A DNA stretch of 58,504 bases from Oehlia diaphana (lineage: Eukaryota; Glomeromycota; Glomeromycetes; Glomerales; Glomeraceae). A program made the position numbers and the translations under genes. The stretch lies in NCBI GenBank assembly GCA_003833135.1, contig QZLH01000805.1, positions 1 to 58,504 on the forward strand, written 5' to 3'. Under the pieces are notes generated by a model that was given only the letters and a program-made list of their open reading frames with translations, searched no databases and was not told the origin of the DNA. This document shows, piece after piece, positions 53,055 to 58,504 of this stretch (positions are counted from its first letter, which is position 1; the number at the start of each line of letters is the position of its first letter).

Positions 53055-55559
53055 ATGAGTATGAAATATAGTTATGATTATTTCGATAAATTAGGTGACC
53101 CAGATGAACAGTTTATAAAGGATTTTATAAAGGATTTAAAGGATTTAAAGATACTTTATGATGAAAAGGACAAGATAGTAGATGATATAGAAGATATTGA
53201 CTCATTAATGGAGTATATAAAAGGAAAAATGTATGTTAAAGGAAAAATGCAAGCTGACTTGGAAGAAATTAAAATTATTACTGAAAATGAAAGCCAGCAA
53301 TTTAAATTCATTTTCCCGGAAATTTATAATGAGTCAACTGTTAAGTGGAAAAATGATGATTCAATTCGGAAACTTATTAATCATTGTATAAAAAAGAATA
53401 AACAAAAAGAATACAAATACATGCTTGTCATTTCTCATTTACTTCCAATTCTTGTTGAAAATTCTTATAAAAATTTGATAGACGAACTTGTGACAGAGCT
53501 CACCTACACTAAGGTTCCAGAAGAATGGTATCAAGAAGAAGGCAGTAAAAAGATTCATAAAAAGGAAAGTTACCTTTCAATTCGTGAAGAACTTTGGGGT
53601 TATAGATTTCCCAGGCACAAAGTAAGGCCGTTACATTCATCCATATTTGACAGGTTTGTTTTTTCATTTCCTTATACCAGATACTGTTCATATCTATACA
53701 CTAATTACGATTATATTATAAACAAGATTTGAAAAGGTACCTCGACACCAAGTCACGTTGTGTTATGTACCATTACCAGGTCTATGTACCTTCCCTAATT
53801 ATAAAGATAATAATATCTTGTTTCCTTGTGGCACAAGTCCCTTTGTTAAGATTGTCATGTCCAGTAACGATGAGTTATTTGATGAAAAACATGCTTCCTT
53901 CAAGATATTTGAGTCTCCATTTTTCCATGCCATCGTCAAGTTTAAGTGGCATATCCATGGACGGATAATCTTCATCATAGTGCTTCTTATCTATCTCGCT
54001 TTTTTCTTGCTTTTCGTTACATCAATTGCTTTAGATTTTAATAAAGACAAGGCAGTTGTTGACGCAATTAAAAATTATACTAAAAAAATTACTATTGAAG
54101 CAACTAAAAGTTACATTACAGTAATTACTGCAACAATTGGTAGTGAAACAAATTCCACGATCAATAATGTAACAATTGCTGAGACTGTTAAAAGTAATAT
54201 TGGAGTGATTACTGCAGCGATTAGCAGAGCATCAATTGATGTGAACAGAGATAAACTAGATATTATTACTTTAGCAATTAATAATGCAGCGATCGAGGTA
54301 ATTACTAGCGAAGAGATTAATCAAACGATAATTAATCTGGCAATTAATAATGCGACAATTGCGGAAATTAACAGTAATTATGTTACGGAGATTAATAAAT
54401 CAATTAGTAATATTGATATCACTACACTTAATGAAACGATTAACAGCACTGGGGGTAGACTAATAATGATTGTATGTTTGATATTAGTAGCAATGGCAAT
54501 ACTATTACTAATTCGACATACGATTATAGTTGTAAAGAATGGCTTTGGTAAAAAAATTTTTACTGCCCCCTCAACCTACGTTTTAATCTCGTCAGCAATT
54601 TTTATTGTTATTACCGGATTTATGGAATTGAAGTTTCTGGATTATGGCTCTAACATACGTATACAATTTCAAGCTGTTTCGATCTTTTTATTATGGATTT
54701 GTTTTATTGGACTTTTATGTTTATTCAAGAAAATTGGAGTTTTTATCATTAGTAAGTATCTTGAACAATATCCACTTACAGGTTCGACAAATCTATTAAC
54801 TATTTGCTACTATATGTAGTTATTATGCATATTTGCAGAAGGACTTTGTGGCTAGTTTTTTTATTGTGCATATTTATATTCGGTATTGCCAATTCTATGC
54901 TTATCGCTACTTCAATGAATCCAACTGAATTCGATGATGAGAAAAACTCACCTAAAGAGAGTACATTTGACGGCTATGGTATTTTAATTTACAATATTTG
55001 GTTAGGATTTATAAATGCCGGCTTTGATTATCTGGATCCATGGATAAAGAGTCCCTATATGATTTTAACCAATATTGTATTCACATTTTTTACATCTATT
55101 ATAATCATGAACTTGTTTAGTATGTATATGCAAATATTCTTTTTTTACTTTGGTATATTCTTTCTTACACTTTTTTCTTTGCAGTTGCGTTTGTAAATAA
55201 TGTCTATGAAGAAACACGTGAACGTGCGTATACTGAATGGACCGTAATTCGAGCGCGGGTGCTCGTATTCCTTGAACTTGCAGTGTCATTACCACAAGAA
55301 AAGTTTTTCTTAAGTTTTCTTATTGCTCATTTTGGTCGCGATGATAAGTAAGATTTAATTTACCTACATTTTTTGTAAGAAACAAAATGCCTTATATGAA
55401 TTATGCAAACATATTAATTTGTCTGTTTTCAGGGGTTGCTTTCCTCCAACTATTCTTTATGAAGTTCCCACTGAAAAGGTTGAAGAGTGGTTTAAATCCA
55501 AACAGTCTTCCAATGAAACCTCTACAACAAATGAAGAAATTAGTACAAATGTACAATGA
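53055..55559 (+). pseudogene. Six-transmembrane ion-channel (TRP-like) gene, truncated and apparently disabled
   Basis: A cytosolic part (LMEYIKGKMYVKGKMQADLE, LWGYRFPRHKVRPLHSSIFD) leads to FVFSFPYTRYCSYL, then PLPGLCTFPNYKDNNILFPC, and six membrane spans: FIIVLLIYLAFFLLFV; MIVCLILVAMAILLLI; YVLISSAIFIVITGF; VSIFLLWICFIGLLCLF; LWLVFLLCIFIFGIANSM; ILTNIVFTFFTSIIIMNLF. A cytosolic tail with two good introns (55120-55184, 55348-55432) ends YEVPTEKVEEWFKSKQ...NVQ. This is the ion-transport domain layout. Breaks: TGA at 53729 after INKI where Trp is plausible, a frame change near 53755-53762, and another near 54790-54820. From recall, homologues carry a long propeller-like N-terminal region that is absent here. 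Sequencing error cannot be excluded. Confidence 0.75.
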
Positions 55560-56423
55560 GATAAAAATAAGAACTAAATAATGATAATTCGAAATTCAAT
55601 GATTAATGTACAGTTCATATTATTGTAATCTCGAGGACAATTTTAAAATAGAAATTTGTACTGATATACGCATCATGCAAATTTATTAGTTTTGTTATAT
55701 AAAAATAAGGGCAGGCCCTCATGATATTGTAAATTTGGCATCCGTTCATGACAAAAATCGACAATTTGAAGCTACTGTGAATACAATTTCATAAAAATAG
55801 ACACATTCAAATCATAAGACGAATAAGAAAACAATCAAGAATTACAAAAGTATCAATCTTGATTGATCAAATCATTTTTTTAATGATAATAGAAAATAAA
55901 AAAATTCGGAACATATATCCTTTCTTATTAGTTAAAAAAAAGAATCATCATGATAATTTACCTAATTTTACATTTTATACACTTATCATTTTCAAATGGC
56001 TAATTCTGATAATTATAGAATTTCAACTTTCCAAACTGGTTAACGTTATTAAGCTTAATTCTTTAAAACCGATACCAAAATTTATTAGTGAGAGAATACA
56101 ACTGTGGTCCAATTTTCTTAAAATATGCATTCTTGGATTCAAAGAATCTCAACAAAGGAATTATTATAAAATCTTGAGACTAATGCATGATTAATACCTT
56201 TTTATAGGACGCTTATAATATTAAAAAGAAAAATAAGTTTTATAGATGAGTTTATATAAAATTTTTGTTTTATAAATCATGTACTTTATTACTAGCTCAA
56301 TGTGTATGATCGTTTATCTGATAATGTAGTCAGCTATTTTTTATTCATAGTTTGTAGATACAACCTGTGACATATAATGTAATGATGTCAATTTGCATGG
56401 TTCATCTATACGATTACTAAAAA
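55560..56423. other. Spacer between channel gene and retroelement end
   Basis: AT-rich. A frame at 55859-56194 (FQLSKLVNVIKLNSLKPIPK) lacks an ATG and a domain; it may be a gene scrap. No other signal. Confidence 0.3.
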
Positions 56424-56991
56424 GTGCAATTGCACCTGTCTTGGAATCGACATGATTCTCCATCGCAACGAACAAGGTCATTTGGTAATAATACCAACAA
56501 GGACCGGCAACGAACTTCAGGAAGTCGACAGACTGATAAAAGTAAACAGAATTCTAAGAATTCTAAAAAGAAACCACAAGAGGCAAAATCTGAGAAGCAT
56601 AAAAAGCAGAAGAAAGATAAGTCCCATAAAACATCACGATCAAAGGTCTTAGCGGAAATTTTAGATGTTTTATGTAAATTAATTTAGGATATACTAGATT
56701 TTTTTAGGTTTTAGAATAATTTTCTTTTTGTTTTATAGTGTTTTTTTTTTAGAAAAATATTTTTGATCTAGTCACCAAAGGATGTACGAATACCGGTAGG
56801 GTGCTTATGCATGTGAAAGTATTTGGGCAGGCATGACGGTAGATAGTTCTTTTGAACATATATTCTTAAGTCACCATTTTTTATTAGTTTTTATTCGATC
56901 TTGTATTTAAACTAGATTAGTTCAATTTTGTATATTTTTCTTTTATAATAAATATTGTCCTTTGTTTTTAAAAAAAAAAAAAAAAAAAAAA
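56424..56991 (+). mobile_element. 3' end of a polyadenylated retroelement or retrocopy
   Basis: An open Lys/Ser/Gln-rich frame (NTNKDRQRTSGSRQTDKSKQ ... EKHKKQKKDKSHKTSRSKVL) ends AEILDVLCKLI at 56687. About 260 bp of 3' untranslated sequence follow, with AATAAA at 56947-56952 and a run of about 22 A at 56970-56991. A coded A-tail 18 nt after a poly(A) signal marks reverse transcription of a mature mRNA. The basic tail resembles the C-terminus of ORF1-type nucleic-acid-binding proteins of the LINE that starts next door; its 5' part is missing (5' truncation is usual for LINEs). Confidence 0.65.
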
Positions 56992-57122
56992 TAAATTATT
57001 AAAGGTAGACAATTGAAAAAAAACTTCTTCTTCTTTGTATTCAAGTCCATTTTACTGCGGAATTTTTAAAGAAAAAAGTTTGATTTTAAGAGTAAGTTTA
57101 TTAAGTTTTTAACTTGTTCGAG

Positions 57123-58504
57123 ATGTCAGGGTCGCAACCTAGGGTCCACGCCACTCGGTCAAGTACAAGACAGCAACAAGATAAAGAAGTTAACAAACCA
57201 GAACAACAGCAAACTCTTCAAGACTCAATACATAAACCAGTCTTCACTATCAATCCTGTTATTCAGGATTGGCAAACTGTAAGTTCTCATAAAACTAGAA
57301 GAAAAAATAAAGAGAAACAAGTTGAACAGAAACAACAGAAAAAACAACCTCGTTTGTCTTTTAGGCAACATAAATCCACTGAAAAGCCTACTGATAATAT
57401 GGATACTAGTCAAGATAATTTTGCTCCTTCATCTGAAAGCGGTGGCACAGCAAAATCCAATAATGATAATCAAGTAACACCAGAAAATCTAGATGTACCA
57501 ATTGATGGTGAAAAAAAAGATGAAATGATCATCGACAATGGAAACATTGATAATCAAACAGATGATCAATCTTTTAATAAAGATAATCAGAAAAATGGTA
57601 ATACTAATGACACAATTAGTGATAATCATTCAGAAATTTTTAATAAGGCTAAACCTATTTTAGTTAAAATCAAAAAAGATTCTATTCCGGGAAACAATAT
57701 TATTCAAAAAAAGTTTAATTTGAGAAAACAACTAGCTGGAATTAATGTTACCCTGGCCGGGGGAGTTATTTTAAATAAGAAAGAACCCGAGTATATCATT
57801 TTACCAATCATGAAAAATGATTATGATAAAATTATTAATTTAGAAATTGATATTATTGATGATGAACAGTCACATGAAAATAGTGAAAATGCAGAGTCAA
57901 GTACCAATAGTAAGGTTAAGGAAGTAATAAAATTTATACCATACCAAAAAACTAAAAAAGTTTTTACTGAAGAAGAAATTAAAGATAGAAATTGTAGAAC
58001 AATTAAAGTTATAAATATTCCAATCGAAATTCCTAATTATCAAATTAGGGCTGTATTTAACAAATATGGTGAAATAGAAGAAAATGGCTTTTATACCAGA
58101 ATTAGAAATTTATATATTCAAGCTTTTATTACATATAAAAAAGAAGAAAGTCTACAAAAATTTTACAAAGGCATATGGTCAGAATGGATTGGAAAACATC
58201 AAGTACTTATTGTGCCAAAAATTTTGTCAGAAGAAGAAATGGAAAAAAGATCAATGTATACAGTTAAATTGACTGGATTACCATGGAACTCAACTGCTTA
58301 TGATATACATGAAGCTTTAGAAGTCAACAATCCTAAATATATTTTTATACCACGTAATCCAAATAATAATAAACCTTTAAATTATGCAATTGTTTATTAT
58401 GAAAATGATGAAGATATAGGTATTGCAGCAGAAAGAAATATTATTTTTTGTAATAGAACTCTTCATTGGGGAACTCCAGGTGAAAAATCATGTCATAGAT
58501 GTGG
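57123..58504 (+). CDS. LINE ORF1-like RNA-binding protein (5' part, runs off right edge)
   Basis: From the ATG at 57123 the frame is open for 460 codons to the window end. Residues 1-190 are Gln/Asn/Asp/Lys-rich and probably disordered (RSSTRQQQDKEVNKPEQQQT). Two RRM-like folds follow: RTIKVINIPIEIPNYQIRAV, then FNKYGEIEE, at about 288-320; and YTVKLTGLPWNSTAYDIHEA at about 379 with YIFIPRNPNNNKP. The last visible residues EKSCHRCG begin a CCHC zinc knuckle. The pattern of disordered arm, RRM-like folds and zinc knuckle fits ORF1 of LINEs in this lineage, whose protein coats the element RNA. It could also be a host gene of the same fold. ORF2 would lie outside. Confidence 0.7.
   Translation, partial: MSGSQPRVHATRSSTRQQQDKEVNKPEQQQTLQDSIHKPVFTINPVIQDWQTVSSHKTRRKNKEKQVEQKQQKKQPRLSFRQHKSTEKPTDNMDTSQDNFAPSSESGGTAKSNNDNQVTPENLDVPIDGEKKDEMIIDNGNIDNQTDDQSFNKDNQKNGNTNDTISDNHSEIFNKAKPILVKIKKDSIPGNNIIQKKFNLRKQLAGINVTLAGGVILNKKEPEYIILPIMKNDYDKIINLEIDIIDDEQSHENSENAESSTNSKVKEVIKFIPYQKTKKVFTEEEIKDRNCRTIKVINIPIEIPNYQIRAVFNKYGEIEENGFYTRIRNLYIQAFITYKKEESLQKFYKGIWSEWIGKHQVLIVPKILSEEEMEKRSMYTVKLTGLPWNSTAYDIHEALEVNNPKYIFIPRNPNNNKPLNYAIVYYENDEDIGIAAERNIIFCNRTLHWGTPGEKSCHRC

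Noticed and set aside
53729..53968. Separate 79-codon gene overlapping the channel (MKRYLDTKSRCVMYHYQ...)
   Set aside because: It is an out-of-frame shadow of the channel sequence PLPGLCTFPNYKDNNILFPC, which is clearly the conserved frame.

Overview
The window looks like nuclear DNA of an arbuscular mycorrhizal fungus, most likely Rhizophagus irregularis or a close relative (Glomeromycotina). This is inferred from very AT-rich DNA, short spliceosomal introns with clear GTAAGT...AG borders, a series of paralogous F-box genes, TRP-type channel genes, and dense remains of Tc1/mariner, LINE, Helitron-type and MITE elements. Family names rest on reading motifs in the translations; no database search was run.

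Layout. 1-1.25 kb: 5' part of a two-exon, transposase-like gene running off the left edge. 2.3-2.6 kb: a MITE. 2.7-5.0 kb: an F-box gene followed by an inverted, decayed copy of its own 5' part. 6.5-6.9 kb: a TA-flanked MITE. 7.4-8.2 kb: a three-exon Myb/SANT-like gene with a 26-nt exon. 9.8-11.6 kb: a frameshifted LINE ORF2 end with a ribonuclease H domain. 12.07-13.09 kb: duplicated CGCGAAA modules and copy A of an unassigned non-coding repeat. 14.6-16.1 kb: a clean three-exon FAD-dependent monooxygenase gene. 18.9-34.5 kb: four head-to-tail minus-strand F-box genes separated by long AT-rich spacers with small MITEs. 35.6-36.4 kb: a tandem duplication in front of a small unknown gene. 37-45 kb: mostly non-coding, with a polypurine minisatellite, gene scraps and copy B of the unassigned repeat. 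45.4-48.8 kb: a graveyard with a DOMON/cytochrome b561/flavoreductase pseudogene, a Pif1-like helicase fragment, a Tc1 transposase fragment and nested MITEs. 50.5-51.8 kb: a structurally complete Tc1/mariner element. 53.1-55.6 kb: a six-transmembrane ion-channel gene with apparent disablements and a repeat-rich extracellular loop. 56.4-58.5 kb: a polyadenylated 3' retroelement end directly followed by the 5' end of a LINE whose ORF1 runs off the right edge.

How it works together. The genes are not organised as a pathway. The F-box proteins are presumably substrate-recognition subunits of SCF ubiquitin ligases, and the array looks like a locally expanding family. The monooxygenase and the Myb-like gene are independent single genes. 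The rest is mobile DNA at different stages of decay. The most noteworthy items are the F-box array with its inverted satellite copy, the paired unassigned repeats at 12.76 and 44.56 kb, the apparently intact Tc1 element, and the channel gene with an expanded Asn/Ile-rich loop. I did not find a convincing new multi-gene system.
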